From UBA1731 sp964567665 (GTDB lineage: Bacteria > Verrucomicrobiota > Kiritimatiellia > RFP12 > UBA1067), in the NCBI GenBank assembly GCA_964567665.1, contig CAZMNN010000009.1, positions 1-64,000 of the forward strand: a stretch of DNA of 64,000 nt, read 5' to 3'. The notes under the pieces were generated by a model. The model was not told the origin of the DNA. It saw only the letters and a list, made by a program, of their open reading frames with translations, and did no database searches. The translations under genes and the position numbers were made by a program. Position 1 is the stretch's first letter. Each line of letters starts with the position of its first letter. This document shows positions 1 through 8,288 of the stretch, in pieces.

Positions 1-88
1 AGGTCTTCAGGCACGGCACGTCCCTGTCCGGGAACGCCTCGAGCAGCATCATCCTCGCGTCGTAGGGGGAGTGCCTGATGGTCGGCAC
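1..88 (-). CDS. Partial unknown protein, N-terminal end only
   Basis: An open frame runs on the minus strand from a GTG at 88 to the left edge without a stop; the first in-frame stop upstream is at 107-109. All 29 visible codons end in G or C, as expected for real coding sequence in this GC-rich genome, whereas a random frame would not be so uniform. The peptide begins VPTIRHSPYDARMM. No family is recognised from so few residues. The ribosome-binding site is weak (GAAAG about 15 nt upstream). It would be divergent from the oxidoreductase gene at 171. It could also be a chance frame. Confidence 0.4.
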   Translation of the reverse strand, partial: MPTIRHSPYDARMMLLEAFPDRDVPCLKT

Positions 89-140
89 ATTTGCGGGTCG
101 CTTCTTTCAGAAACTTTGGCTACCAACGGCCATTCATGTA

Positions 141-149
141 TGGTATAAT
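141..149 (+). promoter_or_regulatory. Extended -10 promoter of the Gfo/Idh/MocA gene
   Basis: TGGTATAAT (hexamer 144-149) gives a perfect -10 with the TGN extension; no good -35 is seen at 16-18 bp. The start codon at 171 is 21 nt downstream of the hexamer. Confidence 0.75.
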
Positions 150-170
150 TGGCGGACAAGAGGGGACAAG

Positions 171-1556
171 ATGAATTTCACTGCGAACAGAAGAGATTTC
201 CTGAAGGGTGCGGCTGTGGCGGCGAGCTTTCTGCCGAGTTTCAGCATCCTTGGCGACGACAAGGGCAAGCTGCCTGAGGACAAACGGCCGATCGGGCCTG
301 ACGACGACACAATAAACGTGGCGATGATAGGCTGGGGCGCGGAAGGGCGTGTGCTGTCCAATTCTCTTGCGCGGATTCCGGGAGTCCGCGTACGCGCCGT
401 GTGCGACATATGGAGGTTCCAATGTCAGCAGGCGCGGGCGTTCTTCAAGGGCTACGGCATGGATGTGCGCACCTATGAGGACTACCGGGAGATGCTCGAC
501 AAGGAAGACGCCAACATCGATGCCGTTGTTGTAGCCACCCCTGACTGGATGCATTGCGAGCACACCTGCTACTGTCTGCGCAAGGGCAAGCACGTGTACT
601 GCGAAAAGGAGATGAGCAACAAGCTTGAGGAGGCTGCCGAAATGTGCCGTGTCCAGAAGGAGACGGGACGGCTTCTGCAGATCGGCCATCAGCGCCGCTC
701 GAATCCGCGCTACAGGCACTGCTTTGAGCATGTGGTGCCGGAGATGCTTGGGCGCGTCACCACGGCGTATGCGCAATGGAACCGCACTCTTGCCCCGTTC
801 TTCTCTGTGAAGCGTCCGCCGAAGCAGTCCATCCTCACGAAGTACGGCTATGAGAATGCGGAGCAGTACCTGAACTGGCGCTGGTTCCACAAGTACGGCG
901 GCGGTTCCATGGTCGATCTCGGTTCCCACCAGATAGACCTCTTCTTCTGGGCATGGGGCGTTCCGCCGTCGAGCGTGACGGCGATAGGCGGAACGGATGC
1001 GTTCACGCCGCGCCGCCAGACGTACGACCGCGTCTACTGCATATACGAGTTCGCAATGCCCGACGGCACGAAGAACGAGGCCGTGTACCAGGTCATCTCC
1101 TCCAACGCGCGCGGCGGATTCTACGAACAGTTCATGGGCGTGAACGCGGCGCTCACGATCGCCGAGATATCTGCGCGCGGCAATACCGTGCAGAGGGAGC
1201 TTCGCGAGGGCGGATATTCGGACGTCGAGTGGCAGAAGTTCATAGACAAGGGCTGGATACTTCCCACCGAGGGCGACAAGGTGAAGAAGGAGGTCACGAA
1301 GGACATAGCGGTCGATACGCGCATCTCCGCACAGGCGACAGGCAACCCGCTTGCGGTCGAGATGAACAAGCCTGCGCATATGCCGCATCTTGAGAACTTC
1401 TTTGCGGCCTGCCGCCACGGGGCGAAGCTCAACTGCCCTGCGGAGCTTGCGTACGAATCCGCAGTAGCGGTCCTTGCGGCGAACGTCGCCGCCGATACGC
1501 GCAAGACGCACTACTTCAAGCCTGAAGACTTCAAGGTGCCGCCGCGCAAGGCTTGA
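171..1556 (+). CDS. Tat-exported Gfo/Idh/MocA family oxidoreductase
   Basis: A 461-residue member of the Gfo/Idh/MocA family, whose proteins use NAD(P) to oxidise or epimerise sugars and cyclitols. The twin-arginine motif RRDFLKG at residues 7-13 followed by a hydrophobic stretch predicts Tat export. A Rossmann segment (VAMIGWGAEGR) follows at about residue 45, CEKEMS stands in place of the usual EKP signature, and GGGSMVDLGSHQIDL in the C-terminal half is typical of the substrate domain. The start at 171 is preferred over the in-frame codon at 78 because it follows AGAGGGGA, lies downstream of the promoter at 141-149 and places the Tat motif at the N terminus. The substrate cannot be told. 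Exported members are abundant in PVC and Bacteroidota genomes and often sit with glycan degradation genes. Confidence 0.9.
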   Translation: MNFTANRRDFLKGAAVAASFLPSFSILGDDKGKLPEDKRPIGPDDDTINVAMIGWGAEGRVLSNSLARIPGVRVRAVCDIWRFQCQQARAFFKGYGMDVRTYEDYREMLDKEDANIDAVVVATPDWMHCEHTCYCLRKGKHVYCEKEMSNKLEEAAEMCRVQKETGRLLQIGHQRRSNPRYRHCFEHVVPEMLGRVTTAYAQWNRTLAPFFSVKRPPKQSILTKYGYENAEQYLNWRWFHKYGGGSMVDLGSHQIDLFFWAWGVPPSSVTAIGGTDAFTPRRQTYDRVYCIYEFAMPDGTKNEAVYQVISSNARGGFYEQFMGVNAALTIAEISARGNTVQRELREGGYSDVEWQKFIDKGWILPTEGDKVKKEVTKDIAVDTRISAQATGNPLAVEMNKPAHMPHLENFFAACRHGAKLNCPAELAYESAVAVLAANVAADTRKTHYFKPEDFKVPPRKA

Positions 1557-1570
1557 ATTGCAATGTGATT

Positions 1571-1581
1571 TGTGGTAGATT
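1571..1581 (+). promoter_or_regulatory. Putative extended -10 of the TPR gene
   Basis: TGTGGTAGATT (hexamer TAGATT 1576-1581) matches the extended -10 pattern seen before other genes here; the ATG at 1616 is 34 nt downstream. The hexamer is weaker than at other sites. Confidence 0.5.
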
Positions 1582-1615
1582 TACCGGCAACTTGTACAAG
1601 AAAGGCATAGTCGAC

Positions 1616-3010
1616 ATGGCGAATGACGCAGCGGCCCAGAAGGCCCAGAATTTCACGAACCGGGGAAGGCAGGCTCTTGAGGCGAGAAAGTTCGATCTTG
1701 CGGCCGAGATGTTCATGCAGGCGCTTGCCCTGGTGCCGGATGCGCTTGAGACGAGGCGTATGCTCCGTGCTGCGCAGATAGGCAAGTTCAAAAGCAATCC
1801 GCCGAGCGCCCTGGCGCAGAAGATGCAGGGGCTTGGCGGCTACTTTGCCCGGCAGAAGGTGCTTGGCCTTGCGAAGAAGGGGCAGGGGCTTGAGGCGATG
1901 GACGAGGCGGAGAAGCTGCTGATGCAGAACCCGCTCGATCCCGGCAACATCGAGTGCGCAGTGAAGGCCGCTGAGGCGGCCGGTAAGCCGGAGGCGGCCG
2001 CCATAACGATCGAGGCGGCGTACAACTGCGGCAACAACGATCCTGCGCTTCTCGAAAGGATTGCCACGTACTACACCATCGCCAAGCGGTTCGACAAGGC
2101 CCGTGACGCATACCAGAAGCTTTCGGCGCTCAAGCCGGGCGACCAGCGCATCCTTCAGCTTCTCAAGAACACCGAGGCGCAGGCCACGATGTCCGCAGGA
2201 TGGAACGATGCCGTCGGCAAGAAGGGTGGATTCCAGCAGCTTATCGCCAACAAGGAGCAGGCGAAGAAGCTCGATCAGGCGAACAAGGCGATGGTTGTAG
2301 GGGACGATGCGGATGCGCTCATAGCGGAGAAGCTTGCGCAGATCGAGAAGGAACCAGCCAACATGAACTTCTACCGCGCCCTTGCCCGCATATACACGCA
2401 GAACAAGCGGTTTGGCGAAGCCATCGCCATATTGGAGAAGGCGATTCAGCTCAACAGCTCCGATCCGGAGCTCGACAGGATGCTTTCGTCCACGCGCACG
2501 GCGGACTATGAGCATCGCATCGAGCAGCTCAAGGCCGAAGGCAAGACGGCGGAGGCCGAGGAGCTTGAGGCGGAGAAGAACCAGTTCGTGTTCGACGACC
2601 TCGCCGCCCGCGTGGAACGCTATCCGAACGATCTTCACCTCCATTTTGAACTTGGTCTGCAATACTACACGTACGAGTACTACGATGAGGCAGTGCAGCA
2701 CTTCCAGCTCGCGCAGAAGAGTCCGAAAGACCGTCTTGAAGCGCTCTACTACCTTGCGATGTGCTTCGTGCACAAGGGTCAGATAGACATGGGCGTGATG
2801 CAGCTTGAGACGGCCCGCGACCAGATTCCGACGATGGACGAACTCAAGAAGAAGATCGTCTACCAGCTTGGCCTCTGCGCCGAGCAGTCCGGCGATTTTG
2901 AGAAGGCGTACGCATACTACAAGGATGTCTACTCCACTGACGTCACGTTCGCGGATCTCAACACCCGAATGCTCGATGTGGCGGCGAAGTTGAAGAACGT
3001 CAAGTCCTGA
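1616..3010 (+). CDS. Tetratricopeptide-repeat protein
   Basis: A 464-residue helical protein built from tetratricopeptide-like repeats, for example around residues 10-45 (ARKFDLAAEMFMQALALVPD) and further copies near residues 245-290 and 350-440 with the pattern YDEAVQHFQLAQKSP. Such repeats mediate protein-protein contacts. No signal peptide or membrane segment is seen, so it is probably cytosolic. The ATG at 1616 is chosen because it follows AAGAAAGG at a suitable distance; the frame is open further upstream but would overlap the previous stop. An alanine/lysine-rich centre may be coiled. rmuC follows 14 nt after the stop, so both may be co-transcribed. No partner can be named. Confidence 0.8.
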   Translation: MANDAAAQKAQNFTNRGRQALEARKFDLAAEMFMQALALVPDALETRRMLRAAQIGKFKSNPPSALAQKMQGLGGYFARQKVLGLAKKGQGLEAMDEAEKLLMQNPLDPGNIECAVKAAEAAGKPEAAAITIEAAYNCGNNDPALLERIATYYTIAKRFDKARDAYQKLSALKPGDQRILQLLKNTEAQATMSAGWNDAVGKKGGFQQLIANKEQAKKLDQANKAMVVGDDADALIAEKLAQIEKEPANMNFYRALARIYTQNKRFGEAIAILEKAIQLNSSDPELDRMLSSTRTADYEHRIEQLKAEGKTAEAEELEAEKNQFVFDDLAARVERYPNDLHLHFELGLQYYTYEYYDEAVQHFQLAQKSPKDRLEALYYLAMCFVHKGQIDMGVMQLETARDQIPTMDELKKKIVYQLGLCAEQSGDFEKAYAYYKDVYSTDVTFADLNTRMLDVAAKLKNVKS

Positions 3011-3024
3011 TTTCCGGAGTTGGC

Positions 3025-4311
3025 GTGATTCAGCTGTTGCTTGTGTTCCTTGCGGTATTCTTCGCGGCGGCGTTTGCCGTCGCGATTCGTCTGCTGCTCA
3101 ATGCTCGCGCCGTAGCAAATGCCGCCGAACTGGCCAAGGTTGAGCTGGAGGGCGCGAACTCAAATCTCCGTGCGCTTCTTGCCGCGAAGGATGAGAACCT
3201 TGCAGTCCGCATTGCGGACAAGGAGCGTTCCTGCGCAGAGCGTCTTGAGGAGCAGCGCAACACGTTCAAAGCGGCGATTGAAAGCCTGAAGAGCGAGTTT
3301 TCTGCTCTCGCGGCGGAGAAGCTCGGGGAGAAGGCATCTGCGCTGTCCGAAAAAAACGCCAAGGACGTCAAGCCGCTCTTCGATGCGCTCAAGGAAAAGA
3401 TAGCGGAGCTGAAGGCCTCCGCCGAAAGTTCGCGGGAGGCGAACGTCAAGCTGGGCGCAGAGCTGAAGTCAACGCTTGGCGAGGTCGGCGAGAAGGCGCA
3501 GAGCCTTGGGCGTCAGGCGGAGAACTTCATATCGGCGCTCAAAGGCGGAAACAAGAATCAGGGCAACTGGGGCGAGGGCATTGTTCGCAACGCCCTCGAA
3601 AAGGCGGGACTGAAGCCAGGGTTTGACTTCGTGGAGCAGGAAGGCGTCTCCGGGGCAGGGCTGCCGGACTTCACGGTGTCTGTAGGTCTCCACCGGAAGG
3701 TGGTGATCGACGCGAAGGTGAACATTGACGCATTCCTTGATGCCGTCAGGGCTGCTGACGAGGGACGGTCGGCAGATGCGGAAAGCCTCATGAAGGTTCA
3801 TGCCGAAAACGTCCGGAGACAGATCAAGGGTCTTGCATCAAAGGACTATCCCGCAAGGCTCAAAGAGAAGGACGGGACTGCGGAGTATTCCCCGATAGTC
3901 ATAATGGCGATGCCGAGCGAAGCGACATATGCCGCCGCGCTGTCGTCGGATCCGAAGATAGGTGCGTTCGCCAACGAAAACAACATTGTCCTTGCGTCTC
4001 CGCAGATGCTTTTCGGCTATCTCGTCCTTTTCAAGATGGTGCTGGACAGGTTGAAGCTTGACCGCGACAGCAAGGAGATATCGAAGCGGGCCTTGCAGAT
4101 CGTCACGCGCATGGATCAGGCCTTTCATGCGCTTGAGAAGGTCGGCAAGTCGCTTGAGGATGCCCAGACGCAGTATCATTTATCCATGAAGAAACTTGGC
4201 GGCGAAACCGGCGGGCTGAACGTCCTTGTGCCCGCCAAGGAACTGGCGAGGCTCGCGAATCTCGACAAGGAATGCAAGTCCGCCGCGATGAATCCGCATG
4301 ATGAAGAGTGA
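3025..4311 (+). CDS. rmuC: DNA recombination protein RmuC homologue
   Basis: A 428-residue RmuC-family protein. RmuC limits recombination between short inverted repeats in E. coli and carries a PD-(D/E)XK-like nuclease fold. The N terminus has one membrane-spanning segment (about residues 3-24), then a long alanine/glutamate-rich coiled coil to about residue 165, then the conserved RmuC core starting at NQGNWGEGIVRNALEKAGL (about residue 174) with the DFTV and KVVIDAKVN strands expected of the nuclease core. The start is a GTG at 3025 preceded by CCGGAG. It follows the TPR gene by 14 nt. Length and architecture are normal for the family. Confidence 0.9.
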   Translation: MIQLLLVFLAVFFAAAFAVAIRLLLNARAVANAAELAKVELEGANSNLRALLAAKDENLAVRIADKERSCAERLEEQRNTFKAAIESLKSEFSALAAEKLGEKASALSEKNAKDVKPLFDALKEKIAELKASAESSREANVKLGAELKSTLGEVGEKAQSLGRQAENFISALKGGNKNQGNWGEGIVRNALEKAGLKPGFDFVEQEGVSGAGLPDFTVSVGLHRKVVIDAKVNIDAFLDAVRAADEGRSADAESLMKVHAENVRRQIKGLASKDYPARLKEKDGTAEYSPIVIMAMPSEATYAAALSSDPKIGAFANENNIVLASPQMLFGYLVLFKMVLDRLKLDRDSKEISKRALQIVTRMDQAFHALEKVGKSLEDAQTQYHLSMKKLGGETGGLNVLVPAKELARLANLDKECKSAAMNPHDEE

Positions 4312-4350
4312 GATGCGGCGGCGCGTTCTCGGTGCGTCGTGCGCAAGTAT

Positions 4351-4358
4351 GGTAGAAT
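4351..4358 (+). promoter_or_regulatory. Extended -10 promoter of prfB
   Basis: TATGGTAGAAT ends at 4358 (hexamer TAGAAT 4353-4358). The ATG at 4388 is 29 nt downstream. No convincing -35. Confidence 0.65.
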
Positions 4359-4387
4359 ACGCAGCGGTTTAACTTGGAAGAGGTAGA

Positions 4388-5530
4388 ATGGCTGAAGAAA
4401 CGAAAGAGAGGCTTCTTGAAACTGAAGCCGTGCGCGACCGAGTGGGAGCGCTTAAGGCATCCGTGGCGGAGATGTCGGAATACATCGGCATAGAGGATCG
4501 CCGCAAGCGGCTCGCGGAACTTGAGGCTCAGCAGGCGGATCCAGATTTCTGGGGGAATCAGGCGAAGGCCAAGGACGTAATCGCCGCAACGAATGCGGAG
4601 AGGGCGTATACCGTGCCGTTTGACGCGCTCGTCAAGACCGTTGAGGATGCCGGCGTAATGCTGGAGCTGGCCGAGATGGAGGAGGGCGAGGCTCAGCAGG
4701 ATGCCCTCAAGGACACTCTCGCCGAATGCGCGAAGGCGGACGGATATTTCTCCAAGATACGTCTTCAGTCGCTTCTCGGCGGCAAGTTCGATGCCTGCAA
4801 CGTGTTCGTGAAGCTCCATGCCGGGCAGGGCGGCACCGAGGCCTGCGACTGGGTCTCGATGCTGTACCGGATGTACAAGCGCTATGCGGAAGACCAGGGA
4901 TGGAAGATTGAGGAGTACGACAGCCAGCCGGGCGAAGAGGCGGGGCTTAAGGATGTCTACTTCCGCGTCGAAGGCCCGTACTCGTTCGGGATGCTGAAAG
5001 CGGAGCGCGGAATACACCGTCTCGTCCGCATATCGCCGTTCGACGCGAACAAGCGCAGACAGACGTCATTCGCATCGATGGAAACCGTCGCGGAGATCAA
5101 CGATGACATCGACGTGGAGATCAAGGACGAGGATCTGCGCATCGATACGTACCGCAGCGGCGGCGCCGGCGGACAGCACGTTAACAAGACGGATTCCGCA
5201 GTGCGCCTCACGCATCTTCCCACAGGAATCGTGGTGGCCTGCCAGAAGGAGCGTTCGCAGCACATGAACAAGGAAAAGGCGATGAACATGCTCCGCGCCC
5301 AGCTGTACGAATACTATGAAGACCAGAAGAAGGCGGAGATGGATCGCTTCTACGGAGCGAAGAGCGAGAACGGCTGGGGCAGCCAGATACGCTCGTACGT
5401 GTTCTGTCCGTACACGATGGTGAAGGATTTGCGCACGGAATACGAGACAAGCGACGTGAACGGTGTGATGGACGGACACATCCAGCCGTTCATTGAGGCC
5501 TGGCTTCAGATGAAGGCCAAGCAGAGCTGA
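4388..5530 (+). CDS. prfB: Peptide chain release factor 2
   Basis: Release factor 2, which recognises UGA and UAA stop codons and triggers peptide release on the ribosome. Visible are the SPF anticodon-like tripeptide in RISPFDANKRRQTSFA and the catalytic GGQ in SGGAGGQHVNKTDSAVRLTH. The 380-residue frame is continuous from the ATG at 4388, so the programmed +1 frameshift at about codon 25 known from E. coli and many other bacteria is absent: the sequence at that point reads straight through MSEYIGIEDRRKRLAEL with no in-frame UGA. Purine-rich AACTTGGAAGAGG precedes the start. It is transcribed from its own promoter. Confidence 0.95.
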   Translation: MAEETKERLLETEAVRDRVGALKASVAEMSEYIGIEDRRKRLAELEAQQADPDFWGNQAKAKDVIAATNAERAYTVPFDALVKTVEDAGVMLELAEMEEGEAQQDALKDTLAECAKADGYFSKIRLQSLLGGKFDACNVFVKLHAGQGGTEACDWVSMLYRMYKRYAEDQGWKIEEYDSQPGEEAGLKDVYFRVEGPYSFGMLKAERGIHRLVRISPFDANKRRQTSFASMETVAEINDDIDVEIKDEDLRIDTYRSGGAGGQHVNKTDSAVRLTHLPTGIVVACQKERSQHMNKEKAMNMLRAQLYEYYEDQKKAEMDRFYGAKSENGWGSQIRSYVFCPYTMVKDLRTEYETSDVNGVMDGHIQPFIEAWLQMKAKQS

Positions 5531-5538
5531 CGTATCCC

Positions 5539-5555
5539 GCATGGAAAGACCATGC
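5539..5555 (+). terminator. Hairpin after prfB, possible weak terminator
   Basis: GCATGG-AAAGA-CCATGC forms a perfect 6-bp stem starting 8 nt after the prfB stop. There is no immediate U-tract (TTGGTTTT begins about 6 nt later), so termination would be weak. Confidence 0.35.
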
Positions 5556-5611
5556 AATCCTTGGTTTTGCCGTGTTGTCATGGTGACGAGCAAGCGCACA
5601 GGGAGAACCGC

Positions 5612-6256
5612 GTGACGGTCATATTGGCATCAGGCGCCGCACCGACGCATGAGATTCCGCTTTCACATCTGCGCACGGCGGATGGTCTTGTCGCCTGTGA
5701 CGGAGCCTGGCGGACGGCGATCGCCCTTGGACGAATGCCTGATGCTGTAGTCGGCGACGGTGATTCGCTTGGCGGCGGCGATCGGGAGGAGCTTGCCGCC
5801 CTTGGAATACCGCTTGTGATCGACAGCGAACAGGATACGAACGACCTCTGCAAGGCATTTCGCCATGTCATGTCAAAGTCCTCTGAGGATGGAGACGGCA
5901 TTGTCATCCTCGGCGCCACCGGCAAACGCGACGACCATATGATCGGAAACATATTCCACCTTGCTGATTTCGCAATGCTGAAGCCTGACGTATCGATTGT
6001 GACGGATAGCGGAGTGTTCGAGCCGCTTCTTCCGCCGGGGCGATCCTGGCCGGCGTATGCAGGGATGCCTGTTAGCGTGTTTGCACCATTTCCCGATACC
6101 GAAATCGGATCAGAGGGATTGGAGTGGAAGCTGGACGGTGTCTCACTCAAGACGCTGTGGAGCGGAACGCTCAATAGGGCGACCGGGGATTCGTTTTCCC
6201 TGCGCACGAACAGTCCGGCGATAGTGTATCGTCCGCATCCGGGATGCGTCCGTTGA
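5612..6256 (+). CDS. thiN: Thiamine pyrophosphokinase
   Basis: Transfers pyrophosphate from ATP to thiamine to make thiamine diphosphate. The 214-residue length fits the family. Motifs are VACDGAWRTAIALGR, DAVVGDGDSL, DTNDLCKAF and ILGATGKRDDHMIGNI, which correspond to the substrate- and magnesium-binding loops of thiamine pyrophosphokinases. The GTG at 5612 is chosen because AGGGAGAA lies 7 nt upstream; the frame is open back to 5552 but lacks a ribosome-binding site there. The gene follows prfB by 81 nt with no own promoter recognised, so readthrough transcription from prfB is likely. Confidence 0.88.
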   Translation: MTVILASGAAPTHEIPLSHLRTADGLVACDGAWRTAIALGRMPDAVVGDGDSLGGGDREELAALGIPLVIDSEQDTNDLCKAFRHVMSKSSEDGDGIVILGATGKRDDHMIGNIFHLADFAMLKPDVSIVTDSGVFEPLLPPGRSWPAYAGMPVSVFAPFPDTEIGSEGLEWKLDGVSLKTLWSGTLNRATGDSFSLRTNSPAIVYRPHPGCVR

Positions 6257-6264
6257 ACTGCTTG

Positions 6265-6282
6265 GACCGCAGATTTGCGGTC
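6265..6282 (+). terminator. GACCGCA/TGCGGTC hairpin after the thiamine kinase gene
   Basis: A perfect 7-bp stem (6265-6271 with 6276-6282) closed by GATT begins 8 nt after the stop codon. It lacks a run of T, so it may be a weak terminator or, since it ends 12 bp before the -10 of the next gene, an operator-like site. Confidence 0.4.
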
Positions 6283-6291
6283 AGGCGTTTG

Positions 6292-6300
6292 TGGTATAAT
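6292..6300 (+). promoter_or_regulatory. Extended -10 promoter of nagA
   Basis: TGTGGTATAAT ends at 6300 (hexamer 6295-6300). Transcription would start near 6307, exactly where a 7-bp hairpin begins in the leader. Confidence 0.75.
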
Positions 6301-6306
6301 TTGCCG

Positions 6307-6330
6307 CTGACATGCGGTGTTGGATGTCAG
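6307..6330 (+). promoter_or_regulatory. 5' leader hairpin upstream of the nagA ribosome-binding site
   Basis: CTGACAT (6307-6313) pairs with ATGTCAG (6324-6330) around a 10-nt loop. The AGGAGG ribosome-binding site at 6333-6338 follows directly. Function is unknown; it could stabilise the 5' end or affect translation. Confidence 0.45.
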
Positions 6331-6346
6331 CAAGGAGGATGATGCC

Positions 6347-7264
6347 ATGATGGAGAAGTGGGTTGATCTGCAGGTGAACGGGTACGGCGGCGTGGATTTC
6401 AACGCTCCCGGACTTACGGTTGCGCAGGTGATGGCTGTCACAGAGCGTCTTGAGCAGGATGGTACGCACGGCTATCTGCCTACGATAATCACAGGCAATC
6501 CTGAGACGTCGGTGCAGACTCTGCGTACGATAGCGCAGGCGCGCCGGGAAAGCGCCAGATGCGAGCGCAACATCCTTGGCATCCACCTTGAAGGGCCGTT
6601 CATATCTGCGGAGCCTGGAGCCGTCGGAACGCACCCGATCGAGTGGGTGGCGAAGCCGTCCGTTGAACTCTTCGGACGTCTCCAGGACGCCAGCGGCGGC
6701 ATTGTGCGGATAGTCACCGTCGCGGCGGAGATACCGGGGATGTCTGAGTTCGTGAAGCGACTTTCGTCCGAGGGTATCGTTGTCTCCCTTGGACATCAGA
6801 TGGCCGCGACACCGGAGGATGTAGCCCCGTGCATCGAGGCCGGCGCAAAGGCGTTCACGCATCTCGGAAACGGCATCCCCAACATGATTCCCCGCCACAG
6901 CAACATCATATTCACGGCTCTTGCCGAGGATCGCGCCAGCGTCATGTTCATTCCCGACGGACATCATCTGCCGGACGCGATGTTGAAGGTCTACACTCGC
7001 GCTGTGCCGCTCAAGCGGCTCATCGCGGTATCGGATGCCCAGTACCCGGCCGGGATGCCGCCGGGCGAATATGATGTCTGCGGTGCCCACGCCAGGCTTG
7101 AGCCGAACGGCCTTCTGTGGAATCCGGCGCGGAACTGTCTTGTGGGCGCCACAACGCCCATGGCGGCCATGATGCGGCTTCTTCGCGACCGCATCGGTCT
7201 TACCATGGATGAATGCATTGCCATTGGCCGCGAGAATCCGCTGGCGCTCATCGGGATGCGGTAG
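6347..7264 (+). CDS. nagA: Short N-acetylglucosamine-6-phosphate deacetylase (NagA-like)
   Basis: An amidohydrolase of the NagA family, which removes acetate from GlcNAc-6-phosphate in amino-sugar catabolism and peptidoglycan recycling. At 305 residues it is about 70 shorter than E. coli NagA: it begins directly at the conserved DLQVNGYGGVDFN segment and lacks the usual N-terminal beta-sandwich half. Catalytic-type positions are kept: GIHLEGPFIS (metal-binding Glu), VSLGHQMA and FTHLGNGIPN (His), IPDGHH and AVSDAQYPAG (catalytic Asp). The ATG at 6347 has AGGAGG 8 nt upstream. Its neighbours are not amino-sugar genes, so a related deacetylase or phosphosugar substrate is also possible. Confidence 0.82.
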   Translation: MMEKWVDLQVNGYGGVDFNAPGLTVAQVMAVTERLEQDGTHGYLPTIITGNPETSVQTLRTIAQARRESARCERNILGIHLEGPFISAEPGAVGTHPIEWVAKPSVELFGRLQDASGGIVRIVTVAAEIPGMSEFVKRLSSEGIVVSLGHQMAATPEDVAPCIEAGAKAFTHLGNGIPNMIPRHSNIIFTALAEDRASVMFIPDGHHLPDAMLKVYTRAVPLKRLIAVSDAQYPAGMPPGEYDVCGAHARLEPNGLLWNPARNCLVGATTPMAAMMRLLRDRIGLTMDECIAIGRENPLALIGMR

Positions 7265-7331
7265 ACTGACTTTCGGTAAACTTCCTTCGACGATGCTCCC
7301 ACGCCAGATCTGCATACGATGTGTGTGGTGG

Positions 7332-7418
7332 TGGGTATCTCTGCTTGGCGGGTGGTCATCCACACGAGGACGGCGGTCGTCCGTATGGGATGGTGGTGAA
7401 ACTGCGCCGATAGATACC
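7332..7418 (+). other. Foldable multi-stem element, possible structured RNA
   Basis: An outer 8-bp stem GGGTATCT/AGATACCC (7332-7339 with 7411-7418) encloses a GGCG/CGCC stem (7346-7349 with 7404-7407), a GTGG-TCAT-CCAC hairpin (7351-7362) and a GGACG-GCGGT-CGTCC hairpin (7367-7381). The nested arrangement could fold as a junction in RNA. It lies 68 nt after nagA and just before the repeat array. No known RNA family is recognised, and it could be part of the repeat landscape. Confidence 0.35.
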
Positions 7419-8125
7419 CCCCTGAATGCTTAAGCGTTCTCTGTGTGAGATAGAAACTCCCCAAAATCGAAAAATCCACTCACTACGAACTATTCACTGC
7501 CATCTGTCAACTGGTTTGTTGTTTTATTTAACGCAAAGAACGCAAAGAGAACGCAGAGGACGCAAAGGTTTTTGGGCTGGGATTGAACGGATTTAAAGGG
7601 TTGGTTTTTGCTTGTCTGCCCGCTACCCGCTACCATCTACGAACTATCAACTGCTCACTGCCAACTGGTTTGCTGTTTTATTTAACGCAAAGGGCGCAAA
7701 GAGAACGCAGAGAACGCAAAGGTTTTGGGATAGGATTGAACGGATTTACAGGGTTGTTTTTTTGTCTGTGCTTTGCGCTACCCACTACTACGAACAGCCA
7801 ACTACGAACAGCCAGCTGGTTTGTTGTTTTATTAACGCAAAGGTCGCAAAGAGAACGCAGAGGGCGCAAAGGTTTTTGGGATAGGATTGAACGGATTAAG
7901 GGATTGGTTTTTGCCTGTGCTTTGCGCTATCCACTACTACGAACAGCCAACTACGAACAGCCAGCTGGTTTGTTGTTTTATTAACGCAAAGGTCGCAAAG
8001 AGAACGCAGAGAACGCAAAGGTTTTTGGGATAGGATTGAACGGATTTACAAGGTTGTTTTTTGCCTGTGCTTTGCGCCACGCCCTACCGAATGGCGAAAC
8101 ATCAGCCCGGCTACCGCATGGCGAG

Positions 8126-8161
8126 GCGTCTGCCCATCCGGCGGAGCGTCTGCCCATCCGG
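8126..8161 (+). repeat. Tandem duplication of a 20-bp unit
   Basis: GCGTCTGCCCATCCGG occurs at 8126-8141 and again at 8146-8161, separated by CGGA, inside an insertion that interrupts the larger repeat array. Confidence 0.85.
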
Positions 8162-8164
8162 TAG

Positions 8165-8186
8165 GGCGCGACGTCCCTGTCGCGCC
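8165..8186. repeat. GGCGCGAC/GTCGCGCC palindromic element
   Basis: GGCGCGAC (8165-8172) and GTCGCGCC (8179-8186) form a perfect 8-bp inverted repeat around GTCCCT, immediately after the 20-bp tandem duplication. It resembles a REP-like extragenic palindrome rather than a terminator, since no T-run follows. Confidence 0.6.
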
Positions 8187-8288
8187 GGGTTGTATAGTGC
8201 GGGCGCGGAAGTTCGTTGCTTCCGCTGCGTGGAGTTCAGGAGTCCCGGAGTTCGTGGAGAATTGTGGAACGCCCTTACGTCTCCAAGC

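Noticed and set aside
4388..4480. Hidden frameshift site in prfB
   Set aside because: No in-frame UGA and no CUU-U slippery site occur in the first 30 codons.
7583..7984. 133- and 90-codon frames in the repeat block
   Set aside because: They are translations of the CGCAAAG repeats and repeat the same peptide words; they start and end within repeat units.
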